Made by a program: the position numbers and the translations under genes. From a virus, in the IMG/VR virus record IMGVR_UViG_3300021467_000006, positions 1-64,000 of that record: DNA of 64,000 nucleotides; one strand, written 5' to 3'. Positions 25,258 through 34,741 of this stretch are shown here, one piece after another (position 1 is the stretch's first letter; each line of letters begins with the position of its first letter). The notes under the pieces were generated by a model, which was not told the origin of the DNA, searched no databases, and saw nothing but the letters and a program-made list of their open reading frames with translations.

Positions 25258-27729
25258 ATGGGCTGTCCTTGCAAGATATATAACAGAATGATACCTCCTG
25301 AAGGCAGTAAGAATCCTGAAATATATATAGTGGGTGAGGCGCCTGGTAAATTAGAGAATATAGAAGGAGTGCCTTTTATAGGGGAATCTGGACAGCTTCT
25401 CCGTACAGCTATGCGAATTGTAAATAAAGCCATTGGTAGAAAGTTTAGGTATAGAATAAATAATTCCTGTCTTTGCTCCCCGAAAGATAAAGAAGGAAAT
25501 ATAAGAACTCCCACATTTGCTGAAAGTATGAACTGCTCCAGAATTCATCTATATTCTGATATTGCCAAACATCCACCATCAAAAGGTATTATTACGTTAG
25601 GTAAGTTGGCTATCTCGGTTATTCTGGGTGAAAATATAAAATCAATGAAGCAATGTATAGGTTCTGTATATGAGTTTCATGGTATAAAAGTATATCCTTT
25701 CTACCATCCTTCTTATATAAAAAGAAATGGAGGTACTTCTTCATTACTTTTCAAAAAGCTAATAGATCATATAGAAGAAGTATTAACAGGTAAAAAACAA
25801 ATAACTAAAATAAGTACAGAAGTAAAATTGAATTATGAATATATAGTTGTCAAAGATGAAGAGGTAGATAAAATATTTGAAGAAGAAATATTAAATAAAA
25901 AATATATATGCCTTGATATAGAAACAAATGGTTTAGCATATAAATTAAACCATATAAAAACCAGATGTATAGGAATAGCTGTAGATAGAAGAAAAGCATA
26001 TATTTTCCTTCCTTCAGAGAAAGTAAATAAAAATCTGGATAAATTATTTCGATCAGAAACAAAAATTTTAGGTCAAAATATAGGATTTGATATAGGGTTT
26101 TTATGCTATAAAAATGGATATAAATGGCCTAAAGTATTAACTGATACGATGCTTGCAGGTTATCTATTAAACGAAAACCAACGCAGATATAATCTTCTTG
26201 AATTATACAGGCGTTATCTTCCAGAATTTGTAAAATATAAAAAAGAGGCGGAAGGCAATGTCCTTCATATGAATGATAAGCAATTATATGAATATAATGC
26301 TGCTGACTGCGTAGGAGAGTTAAGATTAGCTGAGAAACTGTATAAAAAGCTGAGGAAAGAAAAATTATTATGGCTTCATGATAATATTATGATCCCAGCC
26401 TTAAAGGTTATACACCGTAAAGAACAGAGAGGGGTTAGATTCGATGTTCCTTATATGAAGAAATTAGATGCTTTTTTAGCCAAAAGGCAGCATGTAATCG
26501 AAAGAAATATAAGAAGCCAACCAGATTTTATTGAATTCAGAAAGCATTATAAAACAGTAAAACTTACCTCTCCTATAGATATCAGGAATTTCTTCATAGA
26601 ATTCAAGAAGTATCCTGTAGTATCAACAAGTAAGAAAACCAAACTTCCGGCAATGGATGTTAAGACATTAGAATATTATGCAGATAATTTAGATTGCAAA
26701 ATAGCAAAGCTATTATTAAAACTCAGAAAGATACAAAAAGCCAGATCTACCTATCTATCCGGTTTAATATCAAAACTAATAGGAGATATAGGATATCCTA
26801 CCTATAATCTAACCCGTACTGCTACAGGAAGATTAAGTTCAGGAGGGAGAACAAAAGGAATAGATACAAATAAAGCTAAAATAAAACTATTTCAAGACGA
26901 TATTGCAATCTCTGATTTCAATATACAAAATATTCCCAGTAGAGATAAAACATTAAAAAACATAGTTATTGCAAGAGAGGGCAGGGTATTAATTGCTGCT
27001 GATTATGATACAACTGAAATAAAATGTGCTGCTGCTTATTCAAAATGCCCAGCAATGAGAGAATTCTGTAATGATAAAAAGAAAGATTTTCATACTCTTA
27101 TTGCTTCAGAAGTCTTTAATGTACCTTATAATGAAGTATCAAAAGAGCTAAGAACAATAGCAAAAAGCATATCTTTTGGGGTATTATATGGCATGACTAA
27201 AGAAGGGTTGGCATTAAGGTTAGGAATCTCCGTAGATGAAGCAGAGAGATATATAAATGAATATTTTGAGAGGATGCCTGAAGTAAAAGAAGCAATAGAT
27301 AGAGCTATAGATAATGTTAGAAAATATGGATATGTTGTTAATCCTTTTGGTAGAAGACGTAGATTTGAATATTTAAATGCTGAAGTTGAGAGAGAGGCAT
27401 TTAATGCAATTATCCAATCCTTTTCGTCAGATTTATTGCTATTTGCGCTTATAAAATTAGATTCTTTATGCGAAAGAGAAGATCCTGAAACAGAACCAAT
27501 TTATCCATTAATTGACGTCCACGATAGTATTGTGGTAGAAGCCTATGACCATCCAGCTACAATCGAAGAGGCAATAGAAATGATAACATATTCAATGGTT
27601 AAATATCCGCTGGAAAACAGAGTGGTAAAAAAAGCATTATGGGGCGTCAGACCTTCAATAGATATAAAAATAGGCTATAAATGGGGGGATATGATAGATT
27701 ATAAAGAATTTATGCAAAAATATTGTTGA
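25258..27729 (+). CDS. Family A DNA polymerase with N-terminal uracil-DNA glycosylase-like domain
   Basis: The product is 823 residues. Residues 1-180 resemble family 4 uracil-DNA glycosylases (VGEAPG, then G-PFIGESGQLL, then HPSY). A 3'-5' exonuclease follows with D220-I-E222, then the polymerase: motif A around D582 (ADYDTTEIK), motif B (KSISFGVLYG) and motif C with D756 (VHDSIVVE). Motif C has Ser where most family members have Glu. SPO1-type phages also fuse a UDG-like domain to PolA. The protein is probably the replicative polymerase. The ribosome site (AGGGTG) is weak, so translation may be coupled. Confidence 0.92.
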   Translation: MGCPCKIYNRMIPPEGSKNPEIYIVGEAPGKLENIEGVPFIGESGQLLRTAMRIVNKAIGRKFRYRINNSCLCSPKDKEGNIRTPTFAESMNCSRIHLYSDIAKHPPSKGIITLGKLAISVILGENIKSMKQCIGSVYEFHGIKVYPFYHPSYIKRNGGTSSLLFKKLIDHIEEVLTGKKQITKISTEVKLNYEYIVVKDEEVDKIFEEEILNKKYICLDIETNGLAYKLNHIKTRCIGIAVDRRKAYIFLPSEKVNKNLDKLFRSETKILGQNIGFDIGFLCYKNGYKWPKVLTDTMLAGYLLNENQRRYNLLELYRRYLPEFVKYKKEAEGNVLHMNDKQLYEYNAADCVGELRLAEKLYKKLRKEKLLWLHDNIMIPALKVIHRKEQRGVRFDVPYMKKLDAFLAKRQHVIERNIRSQPDFIEFRKHYKTVKLTSPIDIRNFFIEFKKYPVVSTSKKTKLPAMDVKTLEYYADNLDCKIAKLLLKLRKIQKARSTYLSGLISKLIGDIGYPTYNLTRTATGRLSSGGRTKGIDTNKAKIKLFQDDIAISDFNIQNIPSRDKTLKNIVIAREGRVLIAADYDTTEIKCAAAYSKCPAMREFCNDKKKDFHTLIASEVFNVPYNEVSKELRTIAKSISFGVLYGMTKEGLALRLGISVDEAERYINEYFERMPEVKEAIDRAIDNVRKYGYVVNPFGRRRRFEYLNAEVEREAFNAIIQSFSSDLLLFALIKLDSLCEREDPETEPIYPLIDVHDSIVVEAYDHPATIEEAIEMITYSMVKYPLENRVVKKALWGVRPSIDIKIGYKWGDMIDYKEFMQKYC

Positions 27730-27754
27730 CAAACAGTTAAAAATGTAGTATTAT
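27726..27754 (+). promoter_or_regulatory. Sigma70-type promoter
   Basis: TTGACA (27726-27731), a 17-bp spacer ending TAG, and TATTAT (27749-27754). It overlaps the polymerase stop codon and drives the SSB region. Confidence 0.88.
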
Positions 27755-27782
27755 CATTAGCGTTTAAAAAGGAGAAAAGATT

Positions 27783-28112
27783 ATGAAAAAAGTTGTTTTG
27801 GTTAGGATTGGAAGTACCTACATTGTAGGTGAAAAAAAGGCCAATTTCATATGGAAACCGCTATTAATTAGATTCACACCTAATCCGCAAAACCCCAAGG
27901 AAATCAGAATTGATATGGCTTCTCCATTTATGGGAATGGTTGAGCCTTCTGGCAGTAGATTTGTTTTACCAGAAGGAGGATATTTCATCACTGAAGCACC
28001 TTCTGAAATGGAGAAAGCCTGGAGGCAATCCGTTTCAGGATTAAAGATACCTGATATAAATGAGATTAATAAAATAGCCAATGTTAAACATCCAAATGGT
28101 TTTAAAAAATGA
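27783..28112 (+). CDS. Hypothetical protein in the SSB operon
   Basis: The product is 109 residues, beta-rich, with a basic C-terminus. It is first behind the promoter at 27726, and its end overlaps the next gene (ATGA). No family is recognised. Confidence 0.8.
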   Translation: MKKVVLVRIGSTYIVGEKKANFIWKPLLIRFTPNPQNPKEIRIDMASPFMGMVEPSGSRFVLPEGGYFITEAPSEMEKAWRQSVSGLKIPDINEINKIANVKHPNGFKK

Positions 28113-28657
28113 ACGATATTAAAATAAAGAAGTTATTACATGAAAACAAATTCCTCATAGCCGAGGTTTCCATAGATACATCTTCTATGGCAGCCTTGGT
28201 AAAAGAGGCTAAATTAAACCCTATTAAAAAAGCCCAATGGGCAATGATTGAAAGAGAATTAACAAAAAGGGCAAAAGAACTAGCTGTAAAAAGAGATGAA
28301 TTGGTTGCTAAATTAACAGATGATATAGTAAGAAATGCAGAAAAAAATGGTAAACCAATAGCCTCTTCAGCGGTAAAAGACCTACAAAAAACCAAGATTC
28401 CTCTTTATAAAGAGTATACAAATCTTGATAAATTGGTAAGAGAAGCAGAAGCTGATGCCAGATTTGCTAGCAGAATGTATTCCATTATGGAATCACGAGG
28501 AAGAGCTATTGATTATCTATTAAAAATTGAAGAAAAATTAAGTTTGAAGGAAAAGATAGCCTTTTCTGATTCAGAAGTAATGCAAAATAGGCATAAAATA
28601 ATGAAAGGCAAACTTATGAAAATCTATAAAAAATATGGAGGTTTGAAAAATGAATGA
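28109..28657 (+). CDS. Hypothetical coiled-coil protein in the SSB operon
   Basis: The product is 182 residues, almost wholly helical and charged. Recombination mediators such as UvsY are helical and encoded near SSB genes, but no sequence signature supports that identity here. It overlaps both neighbours by a few bases. Confidence 0.8.
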   Translation: MNDIKIKKLLHENKFLIAEVSIDTSSMAALVKEAKLNPIKKAQWAMIERELTKRAKELAVKRDELVAKLTDDIVRNAEKNGKPIASSAVKDLQKTKIPLYKEYTNLDKLVREAEADARFASRMYSIMESRGRAIDYLLKIEEKLSLKEKIAFSDSEVMQNRHKIMKGKLMKIYKKYGGLKNE

Positions 28658-28877
28658 AGAAAAAATGGAAAAGATGTACAGAGGATATCTATCAAACAAA
28701 TTACCTAAAATGCTTGATGAATTAAAAACTCTGGCAGCAGTACGAGCCAGAAACAAATGGACGTTAAAAAATGCAAAAGAGTTAAGAAGCAAATTTGTAG
28801 AAGTTAAAAAAGAGCTACATAAAGCAAGGCAAATGGCTTTAAAAGTAGATAAAATGAAGGTTAAAAAACTGAATTAA
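28650..28877 (+). CDS. Small basic helical protein in the SSB operon
   Basis: The product is 75 residues, very basic and helical. It overlaps the preceding gene by 8 bases and lies 11 bases before the SSB gene. It probably belongs with them, function unknown. Confidence 0.8.
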   Translation: MNEEKMEKMYRGYLSNKLPKMLDELKTLAAVRARNKWTLKNAKELRSKFVEVKKELHKARQMALKVDKMKVKKLN

Positions 28878-28888
28878 AGGAGGAAAAG

Positions 28889-29710
28889 ATGGATAAAATC
28901 ACAATATCTGATATCAAACAAAGCATAATATTGTGTGAAAAAGACCCTTGGGATTTGGATTTTAATGCTGGTAAGCAGGCTTTTTCGGGTCTCACGGGTG
29001 GTGGGGCAAAATTCGGCAAAGTGTGTCCTTTGAAGAATTATAAAAAACCATGCAAAGTATGTGAAAAAGCAGTTGGTTTATTTAATACTGGATCTAAGCA
29101 GGATGAAGTCATTGCCAGAAAGATATATGCTAAAAAGCAGTGCTTCTGGCCTGTATGGGTTCCTTCGATTGAAAAGAAACCTTTTATTCTTCACACCCCT
29201 GTTTCTGTAGCAGAAGAGATAATGGATGGAGTTTACAATACAAGATTGTGGGGAAATATTTTCCATCCTGTAAAAGGGAGGATTATTTATGTAAGTAAAA
29301 TACCCCCAAAGACCAAGGATGACTGGGTATCTTACAGAACAACTCCAGACCCCGAAGGAACACATAAGTTACCAAATATGAAAATTCTGGAATATGTTCC
29401 TGATATGGATAAGATATTTGAGAAACTAGAGAAAGAAGAAACAGACGGAATCAGGTCTTTAAGGGATATACTTGAGCCTAATGAAAGCCTTAAGATACGT
29501 TTTCTTCCAGATCCTAAGCATCCTTCTCATCCACCACTTAGGATCGTCTGGACGCATTATATTGATGACGTGACACTTGCTTCTCTTGAGGATACAGAAG
29601 TTAGTACTGATGAATTGATGGATAATTCTGTACCTTTTGATACTGCTGAAGTGGATGAGATTCCAGATTTTGAAGGGGATGAGGGAGATGAAGAAGATAT
29701 ATTTGCATAA
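28889..29710 (+). CDS. gp32-like single-stranded DNA-binding protein
   Basis: The product is 273 residues. A central zinc-type segment (KVCPLKNYKKPCKVC) and many aromatic and basic residues (about 40-160) resemble T4 gp32. The last 25 residues are strongly acidic and end DEEDIFA, the tail by which SSBs recruit partners. It would coat DNA at the fork and guide the recombinase. AGGAGG precedes the ATG. The four genes from 27783 to here form one unit ending at the terminator at 29895. Confidence 0.82.
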   Translation: MDKITISDIKQSIILCEKDPWDLDFNAGKQAFSGLTGGGAKFGKVCPLKNYKKPCKVCEKAVGLFNTGSKQDEVIARKIYAKKQCFWPVWVPSIEKKPFILHTPVSVAEEIMDGVYNTRLWGNIFHPVKGRIIYVSKIPPKTKDDWVSYRTTPDPEGTHKLPNMKILEYVPDMDKIFEKLEKEETDGIRSLRDILEPNESLKIRFLPDPKHPSHPPLRIVWTHYIDDVTLASLEDTEVSTDELMDNSVPFDTAEVDEIPDFEGDEGDEEDIFA

Positions 29711-29894
29711 TACTCCCCTCTGGTTTCTGGTATTTAATCACAGCGGGATGAGATACCTGTACAAAGCTGCACACTTTATAGAGGGGATATGAAAGGGGGT
29801 GATATATGGATCATAGGTCTCTGCTCATAGCTTGTAGGTTGAATTTTTGTTTAACATTAACCAGAAGTAAAAGGAAATAACTGGGATTTTCTTC
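29711..29894 (+). ncRNA. Possible structured 3' RNA after the SSB gene
   Basis: CCCCTCT (29715-29721) pairs with AGAGGGG (29780-29786). Inside, GGTAT (29729-29733) can pair with ATACC (29753-29757), and CAGC (29741-29744) with GCTG (29766-29769), which cross each other as a pseudoknot would. No protein-coding frame is convincing here. It may be a 3' element or small RNA. Confidence 0.35.
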
Positions 29895-29920
29895 GAGGCC
29901 GATTCATTCGGCCTCATTTT
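29895..29920 (+). terminator. Rho-independent terminator
   Basis: A perfect 8-bp stem GAGGCCGA/TCGGCCTC (29895-29902 with 29908-29915), loop TTCAT, then ATTTT. Confidence 0.85.
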
Positions 29921-29937
29921 AGTATTAAGGAGAGAGT

Positions 29938-30309
29938 ATGAAGAAAGAAACTAAAAAATGGATAGCCTTCTATTCTCTTGGTGCATTATTTACCGAAGAA
30001 ACCATTCAATATGTAAATGAATTTCCAGATCCTTATGATGTTGAATTCCCTGATTATGCTTTTGCATTTCAATTTTGTAAACAGAATTTTATTGTAGATG
30101 ATGAGGATAGCCGTTATAAAGGAGAGATTATTTATCTTCCACCTGTATATATGCATCCTGATACAAAAAAAGTATATTTAGATGAAGAAGGGAATATTTC
30201 TCCTTCTATGCGTGAGAACGCTAAAAGTATGGGAAAGGATTATGTTCTGGAAACCAGATTTGGAAGTCATATTCTTTTTGAGGAAGAATTCATAATTATG
30301 AAAAAATGA
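29938..30309 (+). CDS. Hypothetical protein
   Basis: The product is 123 residues, acidic and rich in aromatic residues. AAGGAGAG precedes the ATG. It lies 16 bases before the clamp-loader gene. Function is unknown. Confidence 0.8.
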   Translation: MKKETKKWIAFYSLGALFTEETIQYVNEFPDPYDVEFPDYAFAFQFCKQNFIVDDEDSRYKGEIIYLPPVYMHPDTKKVYLDEEGNISPSMRENAKSMGKDYVLETRFGSHILFEEEFIIMKK

Positions 30310-30325
30310 TTTTTAGGAGATTATT

Positions 30326-31288
30326 ATGCTACATGTTAAACACAGACCAAAAACTTTGGATGAATTTTTTGGTAATGAAGCTCTAAAAGAGAGCTTGTCA
30401 GATATATTGAAAAGACCTATTAATGAGATGCCAAGAGCATATCTTTTCTATGGAAAAAGAGGAGCAGGAAAAACTACTTTAGCCAATATTCTAAAAAACT
30501 ATTTAGATGCTGAAGCGGAATATGTTACAGGTTCCGGTGTTGATGATATAAGGGAATTGCTGACCCAGGTAAAATATGGTTCAATGGTAAAGGATAATAA
30601 AATCTTTATCATTGATGAAGCGCATAGGCTTTCCACAAAAGCTGTAGATGAATTATTAGTTGAAATAGAAGAACCCAGAGAAGGAATATTCTTTGTATTA
30701 TGCACAAATGAACATCTCAAACTTCCTGAAACCCTCAGAAGTAGATTGATGCCATTTGAGGTAAAAAATCTATCCAAAGAAGAATCCTTAAAATTTCTCA
30801 CATTTATCTGCAAAAAAGAGAAAATAAAACCAGCCAAAAAAGCACTAACATATCTTGCTTCCAGATTTGAAGGAAACCCCAGGGATATGCTAGTAGCTTT
30901 AGATAAAGTTAAATCCTTCATTTCAAGCTATTCCAAGGTAAAAAAAGCAATAGACGAGCTTTCCAAAGATGATGTAGAAATTATAGATCTATTGAGAATA
31001 TTATTGAAGAAACCTATCAATGGGGCTTCTTCTAAAATAATGATGTTTCAAGAAGCTCTTTCTAAATGCCATGAGAAAATAAAAAAAGATCCAGAATTAG
31101 CCAGAATGGCTATTGGAAGATATATGTCAAAAGTAGCTATGAACCCCTCCAATTGGCAGGTAGCCGGAGATTTAGGGGAATTATTAATAGAACTTGGAGA
31201 ACCTTTTTATTATACAGGTGCAGATATTAAATTGATAGGTATATTATTAAAGATGCATAAAATATTATTGGAAGAGAAATGGACATAA
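30326..31288 (+). CDS. AAA+ clamp-loader subunit
   Basis: The product is 320 residues. KHRPKTLDEFFGN at the start is the typical RFC/DnaX opening. Walker A is GKRGAGKTT (K49), Walker B IFIIDEAHRL, sensor 1 CTNE, and LRSRLMPFEV carries the SRC-like arginine finger. It should load the sliding clamp and resembles the large subunit of T4-type loaders. No separate small subunit is recognised. Confidence 0.9.
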   Translation: MLHVKHRPKTLDEFFGNEALKESLSDILKRPINEMPRAYLFYGKRGAGKTTLANILKNYLDAEAEYVTGSGVDDIRELLTQVKYGSMVKDNKIFIIDEAHRLSTKAVDELLVEIEEPREGIFFVLCTNEHLKLPETLRSRLMPFEVKNLSKEESLKFLTFICKKEKIKPAKKALTYLASRFEGNPRDMLVALDKVKSFISSYSKVKKAIDELSKDDVEIIDLLRILLKKPINGASSKIMMFQEALSKCHEKIKKDPELARMAIGRYMSKVAMNPSNWQVAGDLGELLIELGEPFYYTGADIKLIGILLKMHKILLEEKWT

Positions 31289-31300
31289 AGGAGATCAATT

Positions 31301-32197
31301 ATGATTGTTATTTTTTATAATAATAGCTTGGATGGGAAAGTAGCTGCACATCATTATAGAAGAATAAAACATAAAGATGATGAAGTTAAATATATTCCAT
31401 TCTTCAGAATACCAGCGTTAAATGATTACAATTTGAAAGAAGATGATATAATCATAATACTTGGTGCTCAAGAACATATAGAAACAAATTTGAATACAAA
31501 ACAAATAAGCCATAACTTCATTGAAAGTAATAATCTATCAACGTCAGGGTTAGTATATTCACTAACAGGACTCAAATATTTACCAAAATATATAACTTAC
31601 ATTGCAAATAAGGAATTAAAACTAGGTAAGTTCAGGGAAAGCGAAGCCTTTTGTATCCAATTAGAAAATATATTAAGATCATGTAAAATACCAGAGCATA
31701 GAACATTAGACGAATTATATGATGATCCAGACGGAGAAGCATTCCAGTATTTAATGATGACCGGAGAAGCAAACTATGACCAATATCTGGATATGATAAA
31801 ATTAAATGCTGAAAGGGCTTATATAGCATTATTGGAAAACGGCCTGAAAATAGGGGTATTAAATACCAGAACTTATATTGCAGATATAGCTGATTATCTA
31901 TTAAAAGTGAAGAATTGCGATGCAGCTATTCTATGGTATATGGATAAAAAAGATTCCATAGTTTTTCAATTGAGATCTTTGGGAGCTATAGACGTATCCG
32001 AAATAGCCAGAATGTATACCGGAGATGGCTATAGAAATGCTGCAGGCTTTACAGTTCCTTTCAGGATTGGTACTGTTATACTTGAAAATATGATAGGGAT
32101 AGCAAAAGATAAAAAAAGAGAGATAAAACTAGATAATATAACGGAAACTGAATTAGAACGGATATTGAAAATCCTTGGAGTTCCAAGTTTGGAGTAA
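31301..32197 (+). CDS. Degenerate DHH/DHHA1-family phosphoesterase-like protein
   Basis: The product is 298 residues. The N-terminus NNSLDGKVAAHHY matches the DxDG-SA opening of DHH phosphoesterases but lacks its first His/Asp residues. The DHH triad is replaced (GAQEHIE). The C-terminal DHHA1 motif GGGHxxAAG appears as GDGYRNAAGF. Such proteins normally cleave short RNA or cyclic dinucleotides. With the metal ligands lost this one is probably inactive and may only bind nucleotide or RNA. It sits between clamp-loader and recombinase genes with normal ribosome signals. Confidence 0.6.
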   Translation: MIVIFYNNSLDGKVAAHHYRRIKHKDDEVKYIPFFRIPALNDYNLKEDDIIIILGAQEHIETNLNTKQISHNFIESNNLSTSGLVYSLTGLKYLPKYITYIANKELKLGKFRESEAFCIQLENILRSCKIPEHRTLDELYDDPDGEAFQYLMMTGEANYDQYLDMIKLNAERAYIALLENGLKIGVLNTRTYIADIADYLLKVKNCDAAILWYMDKKDSIVFQLRSLGAIDVSEIARMYTGDGYRNAAGFTVPFRIGTVILENMIGIAKDKKREIKLDNITETELERILKILGVPSLE

Positions 32198-32200
32198 AAT

Positions 32201-34447
32201 ATGGCTGAAAAAAAGAAAGACCTTAATCTCAAAAACCTAATAAATAGCCTTAAAAAAGATTTTGGTTCCGACATCGAATTGTTTTCTGAATCTACAGAGG
32301 GAGATTTATTAACATTAGGAAATAGAGCTATTGATAAAATGCTCTATGGGGGATTACCTTTTGGGCATCTTCATGAATTTTTTGGATTATCACAAACAGG
32401 CAAATGTGTAACTCCAGATACTTATCTTTTCAGCCCTGATTATGGCTTCATAATGATAGATGATATTATTTTCCCACCTTCTGGTTATAATCTCATAACG
32501 GGTAGATACTTCACAAAAATGAAAGATTTCCTACCTCCTAATTATTGGTGGGAATTGGATTATAAAATCTGTATAGAAGGAAAACAAAAACCGGAAGAAG
32601 TAGATAAGATATATTTTGCAAAAAATGAAAAAGTCATAAGAATCATAACTTATAATGGATTCACAATAGCAGGCACTCCAGATCATAAAATAGAGGTTAT
32701 AGATAAAAATGGAAAAGTAATAGATAAAGAACTACGAGAAATCACAAAAGATGATGAAATCAAAATAGAATTACCCAATGTAACTGAATGTCCTGGAAAT
32801 AATAAACTGCCTAAATATGAAATAGTAGATGAAGAAGCAATAATAGATTATTCCATATTAACAGAATTGCCTGTTGAATTGACCAATGATCTGGTAAGTT
32901 TAATAGCTTTATTGCTTACGTTTTATGAATATAAAGATGGGGTTATATCTACCTTACCTACACAACAGTTTTCTTTGAATCAAATGAAAAGCGCAGATAT
33001 ACGCAAAACATTCAGGTTATTGCTATCCAGAGTAATAAATGTAAGCAATGAAGAACTAGATCCAAGCGAGAATATAACCCAACAATTAATACCTTATTTG
33101 TTGAATATTGGAGTAGCCTTGAATTTTCCTATAGGAGCCAGATTTGTACCTTTCTGCTTATTAAGAGCTTCTAAGGATAAGATATTACGTTTCATAATAG
33201 AATTCATGGCTCTGAATGGAAGAATGGAAAAGAAGAAATATTCTGTATTTTCTTTCTCATTTTATATACTTTATTTCATAAAGCTATATTTGGAATCATT
33301 AGGAATACAATCTAGAGGCTTTTATACATCTTCTGATGAAGATAAAGATTTTAGATATATAAATGTAATAACCCCTTTCCAAATGACCAGGTTAAGCCTT
33401 AAATTCGATAGGCAAAATATAGCTAAATTATTGAATCTTGTGGATGTAGACTTTATAGAGGAAAATTATCCTTCTAAATTTGCTTTAATGGTACAGTATG
33501 CTCATCCATATTTGGAAAAGGATTTAAGTTATGTAAAAACAACGCATGATAAAGTATATAAAATACAGAAATATAAAAGCGATGTTCTTGATATAGAAAT
33601 GCCAATACAGCATAAATATCTTGCTAATGGTTTTGTATCTCATAATTCGTTTTTCTTACAGAAAGCGCTTGCAAATGCCCAAAAACAATATCCTCCTACA
33701 ATTGGAATTATTTTAGATAGGGAAAAAGCATATACTACAAAGAGGGCTGAATTTCTAGGTATTGAAACTGATAAAGTTATACTAGCTAAACCAGCTTCCA
33801 TACCAACCCCTGAAGCAGCAAAGGATTTCATATTAGGAACTGTCAATAAAATAAGAGATAAAGATCCTGATATGCACTATCACATTGTTGTTCTTATTGA
33901 CTCCTTGGCTGCTTTTATGCCTAAAGGTCTAAAGGGTGAAGATATGGGCAAAAAAGCAAAAGCCATCCATGCTGCTTTCAGGGAATTGTTGGTAATTGAT
34001 TCCAAGACAATGATTCTATTTTCCAATCATGTAACATTCAATCCCAATGCAATGTTTACCAGTCCTAAAACGAAAGCATGTGGCACTGCACCTGATTATC
34101 TCAGAACCTGTGGTATAGCTCTGGATGCAAAAAAACCCATAAAAATAGGTACTAAACAGGTAGGGGTATATTTAGAAGTTATTGTGGATAAAACACGCCG
34201 TGGCCCCAGTTTCTCACGCACAGTTATTCCTTTCTTTTTTGCTACAGGAGTTCCAGAATGGGGTGGTTATGATAGATATTTAGCATTTGAAGGAGTATTA
34301 ACTCCTACCAATAAGCAAAAATTCAATAAAATAACAGATAATAGCTTTGAATATATCTATGAAGATAAAGATACCGGTGAAAAATATAAAATAAAGGCCG
34401 GTAATGAAAAACAATTAATAGCATTATGCAAGAAATTCAATCTTTAA
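32201..34447 (+). CDS. RecA/UvsX-type recombinase precursor with intein
   Basis: The product is 748 residues before splicing. The recombinase halves are residues 1-68 and 483-748; joined they restore Walker A GLSQTGK-S. Later RecA features include VVLIDSLAAF (Walker B) and NHVTFN. The mature protein would be 334 residues, normal for phage RecA-like proteins that pair homologous DNA. The first codon follows the preceding stop by 3 bases. It lies between the clamp-loader region and SbcD/SbcC, a full recombination set. Confidence 0.9.
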   Translation: MAEKKKDLNLKNLINSLKKDFGSDIELFSESTEGDLLTLGNRAIDKMLYGGLPFGHLHEFFGLSQTGKCVTPDTYLFSPDYGFIMIDDIIFPPSGYNLITGRYFTKMKDFLPPNYWWELDYKICIEGKQKPEEVDKIYFAKNEKVIRIITYNGFTIAGTPDHKIEVIDKNGKVIDKELREITKDDEIKIELPNVTECPGNNKLPKYEIVDEEAIIDYSILTELPVELTNDLVSLIALLLTFYEYKDGVISTLPTQQFSLNQMKSADIRKTFRLLLSRVINVSNEELDPSENITQQLIPYLLNIGVALNFPIGARFVPFCLLRASKDKILRFIIEFMALNGRMEKKKYSVFSFSFYILYFIKLYLESLGIQSRGFYTSSDEDKDFRYINVITPFQMTRLSLKFDRQNIAKLLNLVDVDFIEENYPSKFALMVQYAHPYLEKDLSYVKTTHDKVYKIQKYKSDVLDIEMPIQHKYLANGFVSHNSFFLQKALANAQKQYPPTIGIILDREKAYTTKRAEFLGIETDKVILAKPASIPTPEAAKDFILGTVNKIRDKDPDMHYHIVVLIDSLAAFMPKGLKGEDMGKKAKAIHAAFRELLVIDSKTMILFSNHVTFNPNAMFTSPKTKACGTAPDYLRTCGIALDAKKPIKIGTKQVGVYLEVIVDKTRRGPSFSRTVIPFFFATGVPEWGGYDRYLAFEGVLTPTNKQKFNKITDNSFEYIYEDKDTGEKYKIKAGNEKQLIALCKKFNL
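32405..33646 (+). mobile_element. Intein within Walker A of the recombinase
   Basis: The intein covers residues 69-482 (414 residues). It starts with Cys (CVTPDTYLF) and has block B GTPDHKIEV with TxxH. Its end has YLANGFVSHN, with the usual His-Asn pair, and the first residue of the next extein is Ser. The middle 200 residues are long enough for a homing endonuclease but no clear LAGLIDADG motif is visible. Insertion between Lys and Ser of the P-loop disables ATP binding until splicing. Confidence 0.92.
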
Positions 34448-34459
34448 AAGGAGGTTATA

Positions 34460-34741
34460 ATGACAGAAACAAATTTAAAAGATTATGAAATTTTAGAAGA
34501 ATTTAAAGATTTCAATGTAACTGTTTTAATAAATAAAGAATATAATAAAGTTCTTGTTATGCTGGGTTATAGAGGATTAACAATAGAATTCAAACTCATA
34601 GAATTCATAACAATCATAACTACTCTTGCTCAAGCTGCTTCTAAGTTAGATATATCCAGAATAAACATGGAAAGTGAAATCGCAAATTTAGAACAAGAAC
34701 TAAAAGAAGCTGTAAGTCTGATAAAAGAAGGTAAGAAATAG
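34460..34741 (+). CDS. Hypothetical helical protein
   Basis: The product is 93 residues, with beta strands first and a coiled coil at 65-93. AAGGAGG precedes the ATG. The next gene starts at the adjacent base. It may assist the recombinase or SbcD; function unknown. Confidence 0.8.
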   Translation: MTETNLKDYEILEEFKDFNVTVLINKEYNKVLVMLGYRGLTIEFKLIEFITIITTLAQAASKLDISRINMESEIANLEQELKEAVSLIKEGKK

